Source: Sporodiniella umbellata (Eukaryota; Mucoromycota; Mucoromycetes; Mucorales; Rhizopodaceae). From it: a DNA stretch of 64,000 nt. Numbering within the stretch: position 1 is the first letter of the stretch; the number at the start of each line of letters is the position of its first letter. The position numbers were made by a program, and so were the translations under genes. The stretch is taken from NCBI GenBank assembly GCA_025677835.1, contig JAIXMR010000009.1:186001-250000 (forward strand), in the 5' to 3' direction. The notes under the pieces are model-generated. The model worked only from the letters and a program-made list of their open reading frames with translations, did no database searches and was not told the origin of the DNA. Positions 25,301 to 38,014 of the stretch are shown here, piece after piece.

Positions 25301-25955
25301 TTTGATTTTCATTCATTTTTTTTATTTGTGAAATCTAAGCAAAATGTATTTGATGTATTATATGAACAAAGGTGAGCGTGTTTACACCCTCAAGGTAAAT
25401 AGAAACCCCCTTTTGTAAAAGAAGGCTGTAAAAAAAAAAAAAAAAAAAAAGTGAACTGACAGAAAAAAAAAACTGTGCATTTAATAGAAAGTAGACCCTA
25501 ACGGTTTGCCCACCAAGTCTGCTCACCCTGCCAGATTCTCTCCTGATGATAAATACTCTCGTCACCGTATCACCATTAAAAAGAGATACAATATTTTGCT
25601 CACTCAACTTCCTGCTCGTCCTTATTAACCGCAAAAAAAAAAAAAACTCCCTTCCTAAAGAATTTATTCAAAATCGCATGTGCCATAATTAAACAGTTTG
25701 ATTCTATCCAATCAAAACCCTTTCTATTTTTTTTCTTTTTTGGTATTATTTTCAGCTAATTCGTAAAAGAAAAACCAAATCGAGAAAGATTCGTCTCAAT
25801 CAAAGAGCTTGCATCTCACAGTCAACAATAAGCTTATATTAAACTTTTTTTTTTTTTTTTTTTTTTTTTTCGAATCTATTTTGTGTGGCTGTCTTTTCTT
25901 TTTTTTTTTTTTTTTGAAAAAAGAAAAATAATAATAATAATAATAATAATACATT
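22396..25955. other. Gene-poor divergent region, 3.5 kb
   Basis: This lies between the GATA factor (-) and THG1 (+), the longest stretch without a supported gene outside the transposon area. It has many poly-T/A runs, a C-run at 24207-24218 and an (ATA) repeat just before THG1. Frames at 23144-23437, 23882-24118, 24504-24752 and 25335-25634 have no motif and run through homopolymers. Confidence 0.55.
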
Positions 25956-26858
25956 ATGGCTAATTCCAAATACGAATATGTTCGACAATTCGAATTGGCG
26001 GATAATCTGCTTCCTAATACTTGGCTAGTGGTTAGAATTGACGGTCGAGGTTTTCATCGGTAATAAACAGGGGGGGGGGAAATACAGAATGAGCCAAGAC
26101 TTTTCTGATCTCTTTTTCTACAAAGATTTTCACAAACTCATCAGTTTGATAAACCAAACGATCGTCGATCGATCGATTTAATGAATCGTTGTGCTGTTGA
26201 GGTGATGAAAGATATAAAGGATATCGTTTTGGCTTATGGACAAAGTGACGAATATAGTTTTGTGCTGCCCAAAACAACCAATCTTTATTCTCGACGAGCC
26301 AGCAAAATTGCTTCCACTGTGGTTAGTCTGTTTGCTTCAAACTTTGTGATGCACTGGTCAGCTTATTTCGGTACATGTCCATTACAGTATGCACCTTGCT
26401 TTGATTCTAGAACCATATGTTATCCAAACGACAACGTTCTCAAGGATTATCTTTGTTGGAGACAAGCAGATTGTCATATCAACAATCTTTACAATACTAC
26501 TTTTTGGACACTAGTCAAATCAGGCTTGACTGAAAAAGAAGCAGAAGCTAAATTAAGAGTAATTTTTTTTAAAAAAAAAAAAAAACAGATGCACTTTTAC
26601 TTATCAACCTTTGGCTCTTAGGGAACATTTTCAAAAGATAAGAACGAGATCCTCTTTACTGATTTTAATATCAATTACAACAACTTGGAACCCATCTACA
26701 AAAAGGGCTCGACCATCATTCGCCAGAAAACAAAAGTCACCTCCATTTCTCCTCGTACAGGGGAGTCAGTAACCAGGATCAAGTTAATACCCACAGCTAT
26801 TCATGAAGATATCATCGGTCAAGAATTCTGGGATCAGCACCCAGAATTATTATCATGA
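25956..26858 (+). CDS. THG1: tRNA(His) guanylyltransferase Thg1
   Basis: 257 residues from exons 25956-26059, 26126-26558 and 26622-26858. The enzyme adds the essential G at position -1 of tRNA-His. Visible motifs are [26 protein letters not shown] (metal-binding Asp split by intron 1), [12 protein letters not shown] (second metal-binding Asp/Glu), [20 protein letters not shown], and the [13 protein letters not shown] motif with its conserved HINNLYN core. Length is normal for the family. The gene is convergent with the kinesin gene, with 66 bases between stops. Confidence 0.97.
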
Positions 26859-26924
26859 AAAGAAAAATAGAGAGATTTATGTACAATGGATAGATGTTTT
26901 TTTTGTTTGTTTGTTTAAAGAAAC

Positions 26925-27916
26925 TTATTTTCCGCTTGTCTTTTTCACAGTACCGATTTGACATGAATTGACCTAATAAATGTAAATATACGACGAATTC
27001 CAGGCTATCAGTAGCTATTTTTACCTTGGTTGCGAATCTTAAAGAACACAGGGTTTCGTTAAAGTGATCTAAAAGTGGCGAAACATTGACAAACATCAAA
27101 GTTTTACAGTTTCCGCCCAATGAGTTCCTCAACAACCAAGTGAGCTTTGAATTTCTATAAGGAATATGACTTCCCTCCTTCTTATTCACCAAACTATGAA
27201 TCACATCTCCTAATGCGCTCAGACTTTTGTTGATGGCCTGTGTTTCTTTCAATCGGTCGCCTACCGATCCTGAGGATGAAAGTCGTTCTGAACCTGCCAA
27301 ATCGATCAAGTTCAATAAACCTGAGGATCTCTCTCCTGTTCTAGTATTCTCTCCCGAAAGCTGTAACGCAAACACACTATGACTTCGAGAAGATCGTTCG
27401 TTCAAATTAGTGGCACCCGTCGCTCGGTTTTGGCTGGCCCTTTTGAGCATCGTCTTTACTTTGGATGGTGAATCCAGACGTACTTTGAAGGTTCATTAAC
27501 ACAAAAACGTTATTTGAATACTTCCCCCCCCCCTCCAAAAACAAAAAGCTTTGAACTTTACCTGTTGTCATCTCACTCACTGTTGTTTTTCCGTTCTTTT
27601 CGTGGCGAATCTCGTGTTTGATTTTACCAAAACTAGACACGTCCCCCAATAAATCATGAATAGATTCATTATAAATTTCTAGAAACTGTCCTTCCATAGT
27701 GTAATTCCAACCAAACTGTTTTAGCTGTTGTGTTACATCGTAGATCTGATGAACAGCACGCGGAATCATGCCCACAGTTGCTTCGGTAGGATGGGGTGGG
27801 CCTTGCATAGTAAATGTCTAAGATATACACAGTTGAAAGTTTAGTACAAGATTTTCCTTTCCCTCTTATTATTATTATTTTTTTTTTTTACTTTTCCACT
27901 GCCTGTTTGACCATAA

Positions 27917-27954
<38 letters not shown>

Positions 27955-29321
27955 AGCCCAAAAGAAAGAGATGTGCAGATTGAAATACTTGCGCAAATAT
28001 ACACACATTATATCCATCTAATGCTGATTGAACGAGTTGTGAAATCTCCTCAAAACAGTCGTTTTGACTGTTTGTGGGTGAAAATACTCTATCAAAAGAA
28101 AAATTGTATTTTTTGGTAGAAGTTTTGCCTAGAGTGGAGGAGACCTGTTCGCTTAATTCCATGTGTTCAGAGTCTTCACCAAATACATTGATATCGGCCA
28201 TAGTGCTCTCTTTTTCTAAAAGGCGCTGTCAGAAACAAAAGCATATATATATATATATACAGAATACAAACACTTTACGAATCAAAGGCCGCACGCGGCA
28301 AAAAACGCGAATATTTCCTTTCAGTTCCTGTATTGTGTTGTGTAACTTTCTTCGGTTGGTTTCTTCTTCAATCAGGCTTTTTTCGGTACTATTCTTCAAG
28401 AGTTGGTTGTTTGACATTGCCTCATCAAGCTGTATGACTTCTTTTTCTCTTTGTTCTAGTATGTTTCTTTTACTCTACACCAGGAATCAGTTGCTATCTA
28501 TCAGACTACCCGTTCCGCTTATAATTACCTCAAGCTTCATAGCAAGTGTTCTAATACCCGCATCAACTTTGGAATAGTCTGTTGAAATTTGATTGTAAGT
28601 AGACTTTAACGTCATGTTTTCTCTCTTTTCATTCTCTAATGACTGAGTGATCAGATCGTATTGCGATTGATGAGTCTGATGCTCATTATCCAAACTGTCC
28701 ATCTTTTCGTTATATTTTTGGTTTTGTTGGATAAGCTCTTGATTTTTCAATGCAAACTTGTTTCGAATACCGTCCATCTCCTTCTGCTGCTTTTCTTTGA
28801 TAACCTAAACAAATAGATCAATATTGAGGTGTTGCAATAATAATAATAATAAAATCTTTACAGATATCTCATTTTCTAAATCAGCTTTCTTCTGTAAAGC
28901 TTCTTTTAAAATAGATTCTTTGCTTTGAACTGAACTCTCTAAATCGTTCTTTAGCTTTTCGAATTCTCTTACTGTATTGTTGTTTTCCAAAAGAAAAAAA
29001 AAAAAAAAGTTAAAAGAGAACGCGTTAAAAGTCTAAGAAAAAACTACTCTAGCTTTCTACTTTACCTTCTTCGCCTACTTTATCTAATTTTTCTTGGTGA
29101 TGCTTTAGTTTTCCTTTGACATCCCAGAAAGGTATTGTTTTTTTCTTAGATCCATCGACTGTTTTAGTTGTATCCTGTGCTGCCTTTTTTTTCTCAGATG
29201 TATTTAAACGGTTGATGGGAGTTTTTGGACGAACATTTGTATTTTGTGGTGGATTAGTTCTTTGGCGTTTAGTTTTATTGTCAATGGTGACCTTTCTTTT
29301 TAAAGAATTAGGCTGATTCAT
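26925..29321 (-). CDS. Kinesin-14, C-terminal motor
   Basis: 620 residues from nine exons: 29321-29066, 28971-28862, 28804-28529, 28474-28274, 28225-27993, 27916-27892, 27817-27562, 27482-27025, 26972-26925. A basic N-terminal tail ([16 protein letters not shown]) precedes a coiled coil of about 170 residues. The motor follows the kinesin-14 neck, [15 protein letters not shown]. The P-loop YGQTGSGK sits alone on a 25-base exon. Other motor motifs are [11 protein letters not shown] (switch I), LIDLAGSER (switch II) and [10 protein letters not shown]. The protein ends [11 protein letters not shown], the usual end of Kar3/KlpA-like motors. It should be a minus-end-directed spindle or microtubule motor. 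The intron before the P-loop exon has a GC donor (GCAAGT at 27992-27987). Confidence 0.95.
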
Positions 29322-31400
29322 CCTCAAATAACAAATATAAATCAACTTGAAAAAAAAAAAAAAAAGAAAAAAAAAAAAAGGTGTCCATTTTTCAATTTCC
29401 GCAGCCATACTTCTTTTTCATACAGTATTTTAACTTGACCAATTGGATTTTTTTAAAAAATACTGTAAATAAACACTTGGTTAAAGCTCCCAACAGATTG
29501 ATTAATAAAGGCTCTATTTCAAACAAGAAATTATGACTTTTGTTTCCTACAAAACTCCAAAAACAGCTATGCCCCAGCATTGACATGGTGCCAAAGAGAA
29601 GGCTGCCCCGATCTGTGGTGTGTACATGGTTTTACCACAGCTTATAAACTGTCTATTGAGAAAATCAAGTAAAACGCATAAACAATTAGCTACAAGAATG
29701 ATTTTTTTATAAAAAAAAACCAAAGCGTATTTTTTTCTACATCTGCCTGGCTATTGAACAAGTAGACCAAGAAAATCTGAGAAAATCTTGAACTATCTAC
29801 GGCTTTTATTTTCTGGTGAGAAAACATGAGATTTTAAAACCTTTGTCTCAAGAAGCAAAAATGTACATATAAACAATTCAAAAGCATTCTGCTCACTTTT
29901 TTTTTTTTTTTAGCTAATATTCAAATACAATCAATGTTTTATCTAAGTCTTACATGAACTGGGAGATCAGATAAACATTTTGTATCGCGCACATGAGTTG
30001 GCACCTTTACCTACACAAAACACACATTTTTTCCTCTTGCTTCTTTGTTATTTTATATTTGCTCCTTAATAAAAGTTAGTCGAAAGCTACTTTCTTTTAA
30101 AAAAGAAAGTTCACTTTGCATAAAAGCTGACAAACACCAGGAAGAAAAGATACCCTAAACCTATTTTTTTTAACCTATAGAGCTATTTGTTTGATATATA
30201 CACTATTTTTAAAAATCATAGCGAAGTTTGGGCATACCATCAAGCACCTTTCAATTCCTTACAGAACATATGACTTTGTTTATTCTTTTCTATAAAAATA
30301 CAGACGTAATCAAGCACCCTCTCTACATAAAGTTACCAGCTTTCTCCCAGTAAACATATATATTTGCTTTTCGTAAAAACCAGATTTGTTTTTTTTTTTA
30401 AGAAAAATGGATGAGTGATCAAAGATTATCACCAATAAAATTTTATGAACTCTACGTATCGGAATGGAGCCCTATCTAGCTTTACTCTAAACTTATTTTC
30501 TTTTAACAAGAAATCATGCTTGAAATTATCCATGATACCTCTAAGTAGAATACAGGTATGATTTACAAGCTAATATGTGTATATTTATAGAGTCTTAGGG
30601 TACAAGAATAAAACTACATGTCTTGCACGTCTTTTTTCTAAGTTTCGGTTGTTTTTGCTTTGCAATCAGCAAGCTCGATCACCAAGACAGTGTATACTGC
30701 TACTAACTAGGCCCTATTCAAAAATCAACTTATTGTCTATGTGGCACCCTTTATGCAACTACATAAAAAGGTAGTTTTATACTTATGACTCAATACGGTT
30801 TTGGAGGATTATTTTGAATAAGGTAACATTAATTTGATTTGTATGAACTATTTTTTTTTTTTTTCAATCACGTAAATTATACTTGAAAACAATGATTATT
30901 TTTCACTTACAAAACTTTATCAGATTTATTTGTCTTTTTTTAGATCCGGTCAGTATGATAAAGTATTGATTGTATCTCCAAAACCATAATTAGCGTTTTA
31001 AATCTTAAGTATTATTTTAAGGCAAGACTTTTAAAACGGTCTATTAAGAAGTATGAGAAAAAAAGATGGTAAGTCTACCATAGTTATAAAAGTGGTAAGA
31101 AACAGCATCGTATTTTATCCATAGTAAGATTACAGATACGGTCTACTTTATGCCATTTTCTCTTTTTTATTCTATAAACCTAAACTATTTCTTCAAGATA
31201 GCTCCTTAGGCTACAGTCCAACACTTTAACTTGGTGTAAAAAATCAAAGGCAAATAAAAAAAAAATAGGGCTGCTAGCTACCAACAAAGAAATCTGTAGG
31301 ATAATCAAGGTAAAACCCGATTTAAACCGCGGCCATTATAATTTTGTAATGTCAATAAAAAAGAGAAAAACTCCTTTTTATTATTATAACGGCTACTACT
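29322..31400. other. Divergent intergenic region, 2.1 kb
   Basis: Spacer between kinesin (-) and the Sec14-like gene (+). AT-rich, with a 10-bp inverted repeat at 30089-30110. No gene seen. Confidence 0.6.
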
Positions 31401-32752
31401 ATGACACCAGAAGAACAAAAAGAGCGTATTGAGCAACTTTTCAAGGAGCTTGGTACTACCGAGCACAAGCTGGATAGCGAGGTAAAAGACTGTCAGCCGA
31501 TCTGTATATACATAAAGCTACTAACACAAGTCTGAGCGTAGTATCTGGAGCAGTATCTTATTGCACGCAGTTGGAATGTGGTAAATTCAAGATCGCAAAC
31601 TTTTGAAAACTGCTGTCATCTCAACACCCTCCTTATAGAAAGATGCCAAAGACCAACTATTAAAGACGCTTGAATGGAGAAAGACAAACGAAATTGATTT
31701 CTATCCAGTACCCACAAAGGAAAACCAATTGCCCGTACCCTATGCTGTTCGAGGATACAGTGCTATTGAGGACAGTAATCTAGAGCCAAAGCCTGGGATA
31801 TCCGAGTCTGTTTTGAGAATCAATCGATATATGGGAGGCGCCTGTCTACACAAGACAGACAAGGAAGGATGTCCGGTATATATTGAACGATTGGTGAGTG
31901 ATTTATGCCAAGCAAGAAGAGTTGGAAAAAGACCTTGCGCCTAATTCTTTTTAAGGGATATCACGAGGCAAAAGAAATAGCAAAGAACGTAAAGATTGAG
32001 GAAGTAGAATCCTATCATCTTGCATGCAATGAGTTCTTACACCGAGTGATAATGAAGGACTGCTCAAAGGCAGCAGGCCGTATCATCAATCGAGAGACAG
32101 TCATTTTTGATTGTACAGGAATGGGTTGGCGTCGTAAGTATACTCCTTTTTTTTTTTTTTTTTTTTTTACAGAACTAAGCGTTGAATGGTACAGAATTAC
32201 ATATGCCCGCCTTGCAGTTCATCCGCGCTATCTCAGATTGTGACCAAAAGTATTATCCAGAGACACTTAACAAGTTCTTTTTGGTCAATGCACCCTCAGC
32301 TTTTGTCTATGCATGGAAAATAGTCAAGGCTTGGCTAGACCCAGGAGTATGTGTGTTTTCTTTCAAACAAAGAAAAAAAAAAAAAAAAGAAGACTCTGAC
32401 TGTCTCAATAGACCATTGCGAAGATACAGATTCATGGAGCAGACTACAAAAATGTTTTATTGGAACAAATTCCAGCCCAAAACCTACCTTCCTTTTTAGG
32501 CGGTGAATGTACCTGTAACCACATGGATGGTGGGTGTGTTCCTTCTCAAGGTACTAAGCTTTATCCCGAAAGAAAGAGAAAAAAAGCAAGCATCCTCTAA
32601 CTAATGTGTTAGTGTTGAAGAATGCAAAGCCGTTAACAGCTACAGCCGAGAATGAATCAGTACCAACAGCTTATAACACCAGCATCATGAATCAAGCCAA
32701 AACATCGGATGTGATTCGTGGTCCAAGCTTTTATGAAAATATTAGAAACTGA
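31401..32752 (+). CDS. Sec14-like CRAL-TRIO lipid-transfer protein
   Basis: 327 residues from exons 31401-31481, 31542-31580, 31639-31893, 31956-32133, 32195-32346, 32412-32550 and 32613-32752. The N-terminal helical lobe includes YLEQYLIARSWNV and the LLKTLEWRK motif of the CRAL-TRIO N domain. The lipid-binding core runs GCPVYIERLG, VIFDCTGMGW, KYYPETLNKFFLVNAPSAF and WLDPGTIAKIQI. The C-terminal FLGGECTC is the Sec14 lid-end motif. Exon 5 must start at 32195: the earlier AG at 32171-32172 would put the core out of frame. It probably moves phosphatidylinositol or another lipid between membranes. Assignment to a particular yeast paralogue is not made. Confidence 0.94.
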
Positions 32753-32807
32753 AGCATTGTTTTTGTTTGTTTGTTTTTTTTTTTTTTTTTTTTCCTTTTT
32801 TTTTTTA

Positions 32808-34080
32808 TTAAGAATGAAGAATGGTTCCATGCTCTAAAAACTCTACCAAATCAACGTCTTCTCTTCTTTTCTTCATTCGAGCTTTGATTTGCTGTCTTTC
32901 TCGTTCCAGCATAGTCAGTATAACGAATTGCTCTGCTTTTTCTTGTTCAATTTCTGTTGATTTTAGTTTGTACCAGTGAGCATGTTTACCGCATTTTTTG
33001 TTGGCGCCACATACAGTAAAAGGCTTTGCAGTAACCAGATCGTTTTTGTCGTTCAAAAGCCTCATTTCGTCATCCAGTCGATTCACTTTTTCCCAAATGG
33101 TATCAGGCCAGCTTAGACGGGAGTCGAACCCACAAAACTCACTTCCTTCTGTTCGCTCTTGAGCTAGTGCTAAGAAACGTGATTTGTGTAGGCAAAGCTG
33201 GATAATCGATTTGGCATAGATTCTTTCGTCTTTAACCCTGCTAAGTCTGGCACGATCATCCATATCTGCAAAGGAAGACAGTCTGCCTCTGGAGAGAGGG
33301 TTTTTCATTTCTGATAGTTCGATACGAGTTCTTGCCACCTGAATACCACAGTTATCTGTACAATATTTACTTAAATTTCCATGATTTTTGCCTAAACGTG
33401 CCGGCTTTTCGCAGTTTGTATTTGCACATTTAGGCTTCCAAGAAGTTTTTTTGCCAGTAACTGGAAAGAAAGAAAAAAGGTTAGTAAAATTTTTTTCCTT
33501 TTTTTTTTTTCCTATTCCTTTTTTTTTTTTTTTTTTTTACTTTCTGAGCAATTTTCACAAAAATAAAGGTCGACAAATTCACCTTGTTTCTCGCTAACGT
33601 TAATGCACTCGCCGTGAAACCATTGATCACATTTGTCGCATGCAATCATAAATCTTGGAATATCGTAAGGTCTTTTACAGACACAATAGAGTGTATTTTC
33701 TTCTGGTGAAGGGCCTGCAAATTTATGTGTGTGTTCTGTTTGTATTGGGCTCTTTACGGATGGTCTCCCTCTTTTCACCTTTTTTGTCAACTGCACGGAT
33801 TAGCTTGAGTTTTCATTAAAATTTTTTTTTTTCAGCTTTTCTTGATGATTACCTGTTCATGGTTATCGTCGTCTATCGCCCTTTTTGCTCCAAATAAAAC
33901 TTCGCTTTCAGGGTATGTTACAGGGTATTGTTTGTTAATTTCATCAGAAGTATCTACTGATTGACATTGCAAAATGGGAGATACTCTTTTTCTTAACGGT
34001 AGATGTTTCGATGTGTCGTTTGAATCCAAAGTATGTAATATGGCTTGACTATCTGAAGCAAAAACGGATGGAAGAGACAT
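32808..34080 (-). CDS. SPP1: PHD-finger subunit of the Set1/COMPASS complex (Spp1/CXXC1-like)
   Basis: 376 residues from exons 34080-33853, 33790-33541 and 33460-32808. The PHD finger at about residues 100-150 (YCVCKRPYDIPRFMIACDK, WFHGECINV, YFCENC) is the H3K4me3-reading type. A second zinc-binding region with CANTNCEKPAR and YCTDNCG follows, then a long helical segment and a Cys/His cluster (FTVCGANKKCGKHAHWYKL) as in the C-terminal half of CXXC1. No CXXC DNA-binding domain is present, as in fungal Spp1. The protein should direct H3K4 methylation to chromatin. The intron before the last exon holds two T-runs next to its donor. The stop lies 55 bases from that of the Sec14-like gene. Confidence 0.92.
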
Positions 34081-35093
34081 TATTGTTTATTAAAAATTAA
34101 AAAGAAAAGAAAGAGGTAGAAATAGAAAGAAGGAAGTAAGGAAAAAAAAAACAAGGGGGCGGAGGTGTTGAGAGAGAAAAAGTCGATGTGAGGATGAAGA
34201 GGAGTTTATGTGTATATAAATAAAGATGCGTTCTAGCCAATAGAAATGCTTCATTTTTCGATGTCGAGTGCTGCAGTACAACTAGTTGTCTTTCATCTCA
34301 AATCAAATGAATCAACAAAGAAAAAAACAATTTCAAATTCGTTGTAACAATTGCCTGTTTGGTATACCCTACTTTTTTAGATCCTATAAAGGCACATGAG
34401 CATCGAATTCTTCATTCGTTAAGAAGCGGCATTTTACCCATAATGACAAAGCGTAATGAGTAACTCCTTGTTGATCGAACCAACTAATGCAAAGACCAGA
34501 AGCAGAAAAAAAACTCTGAGACTACAACCCTTTCTCTTTCACTTAAAGGGCAGCACGGACCTACCAGTTGCTTCACCAAAATTTCTTAGGCCGCTGTATA
34601 CTGAGTTGGGAACGAGAGTCAGTTTTGCTGCTTCAAGTTTCACAACACTTTTTGCTTGCCATTGTTTTAAACAAAACTTTTTCTTTTGAAGTGACACAAA
34701 CCGGATTTTGATAATTACAATTCCTGTTTTTGTTGTAGTACGCGCTAGATCAAAACTCTGAAGCAACGATCCATTGACTATAAAAATATCCAGGTCCACT
34801 TCTTATGTACATCGCAGCTATACAGCCCGTGTTTTTTTTTATCTGGTTCTCACTGTTTTTTAAAAGATTACTCGGTTTGTCTATAGCTTCTACTATGATT
34901 ATCTACGATAAGGAAATGGGACAACAGAAAAACTATGAAACAATTCGGTATTGAGATTAATTTATTGTTTTTGAATAGACACAAATCAATTGCGAGTTTT
35001 AGTAGCGTATAAGTAGATTACCCAGTAAAAATGGCTAACTGTTTCTTTTTTTCTAGAAAAAAAAAATGCTTTGCTTTGGATAACGCATAAGAG
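34081..35093. other. Intergenic spacer, about 1 kb
   Basis: Upstream of the Spp1-like gene and downstream of the membrane protein. A 77-codon frame at 34456-34689 has no recognised motif and no splice partner. No gene called. Confidence 0.5.
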
Positions 35094-36366
35094 CTACCAG
35101 CTATGCTGTAGTGTTTCTTTTAGCTCATTTTTTGGATGAAAAATAAGGATAACGATTGTCCAAATAGACATCATAACAACATTCACTATAGAATCAATAT
35201 GGTGTTAAAATCAAAGAAATGTATATTTACTTTTTTTTTTTAGAGATCCATACCGTTACAAATAAAAAAATCAGAGTAAAATTTGCTTTTGTTCAGTTTT
35301 TTTGTTGTACTTAAGCCATCAGCGCATAAGGTGATAAGAAAGACTGAGAATATAAAAAGAGATACCGATAAAAGCAAATTAAGATCTTTGTAGTAATGGA
35401 TCCTATTGGTCATAACGGCAGTATCACGCTTGGCTTTCAAAAGTATTAAAAACCTTCTGAAGCGAAAATGAGACACAACACCTAGCAACGAGATGACGAG
35501 TAGCTCTAAATATATATATATATATATATATGCGTAAACCTTAAAATCTAGACAGGTACAAACACAATTTATTTACCTAATCCATAAAACAGCTCAGGCA
35601 TAATTTCTCTGTATGTAGCATTGTAAATATCTCTTGAAAAGTTGAATTGCAAAAGCGGGTAAAGAACAATGTTTATAACAGTCCTATAAAATAAAAATAA
35701 AAAAAAAACAATATAAACAATCTCAATAGGCAGTGAATGTTACTTTTTTTTTTTTTTACCATATAATGTATACTTTGAACTCTTTACTGCTCATGAATGG
35801 TTCACCGGTAACGAGCTTCATTAAGTAGTTCCAAAAACATTGCAATAACAACAAAGTGCCGCTAATCAAAAAAATTGCAAGTCTATATTAAGTCTTTCAT
35901 ATGCATATTAAGAAAATTACGTCTGTAACGAAAATCCAATGCATATACTATAGTTTGTAGGAACAATGATTTCTTTATCTGCCTTTGTCCATAGTATCTC
36001 GGGTTTAGTTATAATATGTCCAGGTCCGACTTGGACATACCCTTCTTGATATTTAACTCGACAACTCAAGATGTCTACGAAAGTCAAGTTTTGTTATGCC
36101 AGAGCAACATATTAAATAGTTACCGTAGTAGAGTTGAAAAGGTATCATAAATAGTAAAAGTATAGATACAATTGTTTTTAGTTCCCCTTTTCTTATACTA
36201 TCAAACGATAGGCATTTGTAACCCTCTGTTTTATACATTCGATAAATGTACCACAAATATATATATGATAGCCCTGTAGCCCTTTCTGTATTGAATCATA
36301 AGATACAGGACTATAACATTGTTGATTTTTCTTACGTAGGAAGCTGTAGTCACTAAGATGAGTCAT
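35094..36366 (-). CDS. Multi-pass membrane protein, seven short exons
   Basis: 295 residues from exons 36366-36336, 36273-36124, 36074-35921, 35861-35760, 35683-35577, 35505-35254 and 35185-35094. Every junction keeps frame with GT-AG ends. About six hydrophobic segments are visible: in LKTIVSILLLFMIPFQLYY, GFSLQTGTLLLLQCF, VYIIWTVINIVLYPLL, LELLVISLLGVV, LNLLLSVSLFIFSVFLITL and VVMMSIWTIVILIF. Between them lie short charged loops such as MYKTEGYKC, ITKPEILWTKADKEI and FMSSKEFK. I do not recognise a named family. It could be a receptor-like or transporter-like protein. No more exons were found upstream, but an additional 5' exon cannot be excluded. A TATA-like TTTTATAATG abuts the start. Confidence 0.72.
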
Positions 36367-37548
36367 TATAAAAACACAGAGTAAAAAGAAGAAGAAAAGC
36401 AAAAGAAAAAAGATAGCTTGGGTCTTTTGTAGTCGTTTTCTTCTTTTCTTAGTGAATGAGTGCTAAAACGGGTAAACAGGTAACTGATATAAAAACAAAA
36501 GAAAACAGAATGCTAGTAATAGAAAAGCGTAATTATTCACAGGAGATGAGATTTCTTTCTGTCTTTTTGAATTTCACTTGGATCGTGTGTAGGGGGGCAC
36601 TTTCTAGAAACGCCTGAACGTATACATACACAAATCTATATTATATATATGTATATACAAGTAAAAGGATAGGGGCGAAAACCCTTAGTACATGATGTTT
36701 CAGGGAATGCCGACATACTTATACAAGTATTGTCAATATATCTCTTTTATTATTAGCCATAATCTAAAAGATAGTAGATGGACAATCTTTCGGTCTCCCT
36801 TTTTTTTTTTAAAAAAAAAATACTAATCTTGTTACTCCCCCTCCCTCCCTCATTATCACAATCAATAGGTAAAAGGTGACTTGATACAATTTAAACGCGT
36901 TTAAATTTCGTGTTTATTTTCTTTCACCGATTTATACGCTTAAATACCGGCTTTATACATTTCTTGGGCAGTATCTCAGGAGAGAAAAAGAATTTCAGTG
37001 ATGCGTACATCCTTGTGTTGCCTCAAAGGAGAATGTCTCTGACAAGACAAGTACAAATGAGCTGTATAGCTTGGTTCCTTACAACAACAATAACAACAAA
37101 AAAGGAAAAAGGATTACATTGTCACGTTGATAACGAACAAAGCGATCTTCATATTCCTAATAAAGATTTGATCGTTTCTTAATTTAGTAAGACCCTAAAA
37201 ACTATTGTAATTGAAAAAAAAAACAGTAGCAAAACAAAAAATGCTTCATACTCTAGAAAGGTTTTTTTGGTTGGTGTTACGTGAGAAAATTCATTGCTAA
37301 GGTTAGACTTATAACGCCTTTTATTTAAAACAAAACTTGAGGAGTCAACATTACTTTGAAAAACACTACATAGTGGATCACACTTGTGAATTGTAAGTTT
37401 AAATGTACTGGTTGGAAAAAAAAAGTTTCAAGTATTGTCTCTACTATATCTTGCATTGGAAAGTCATAATATGAACCAATACGACAAAAAATATGGGAGA
37501 CGATGTCTATGTACAGTATTTGTTCTTTGTGTAAAAATCCTGATGGGA
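36367..37548. other. Spacer upstream of the membrane protein, bordering the transposon
   Basis: AT-rich, with a TATA-rich stretch near 36640 and a T/A switch tract near 36800-36820. A 90-codon frame at 36910-37182 lacks motifs. No gene called. Confidence 0.5.
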
Positions 37549-37550
37549 TA

Positions 37551-38014
37551 CACCTTTTGCCAAAATGATGTCGCAAAAAAAAAAAAGTTAAAGTACTGCG
37601 CTTTTAATTTAAATGGTGTCGCACTTTTTAAAAAAATGGTATCGCATAATTAAAGTAAACAGTGTCGTGCTTCTAAAAAAAAAAAAAGATGCCGTATATA
37701 TAATTGTTTATTAAATAGGATAGGATGGTCTGCAAGGCAGTCATCAAAACGTCTAGCGAAATAGCGCGCAAACCTTTCAAAAGATGACTGGGCAACTTGG
37801 TTGCTAGCGTCTGCAATTATTTGAGGAATAGTATCTTTTTTGAGTATAAACTCTCTTTTTACACTACTCTTAACAACAGACCAAAGTTGTTTTATTGGGT
37901 TGAGTTCTGGAGAGTAAGGCGGCAAATAAATGCACTTGTAACCACGCTCTTTGATTATCTCGCCAATTATTTTACCTGTATGTATAGGCGCATTATTCAT
38001 GATCAGATAATGTC
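37551..38014. repeat. Left arm of the 464-base inverted repeat
   Basis: It contains the terminal repeat, the subterminal TGGTRTCGCA-like boxes and the C-terminal coding part of the transposase (minus strand). Similarity to the right arm stops sharply inside the coding sequence, just after the catalytic-Asp region. Confidence 0.88.

Noticed and set aside
32160..32195. Earlier acceptor AG at 32171-32172 in the Sec14-like gene
   Set aside because: It leads to a stop after about 20 codons and misses the CRAL-TRIO core.
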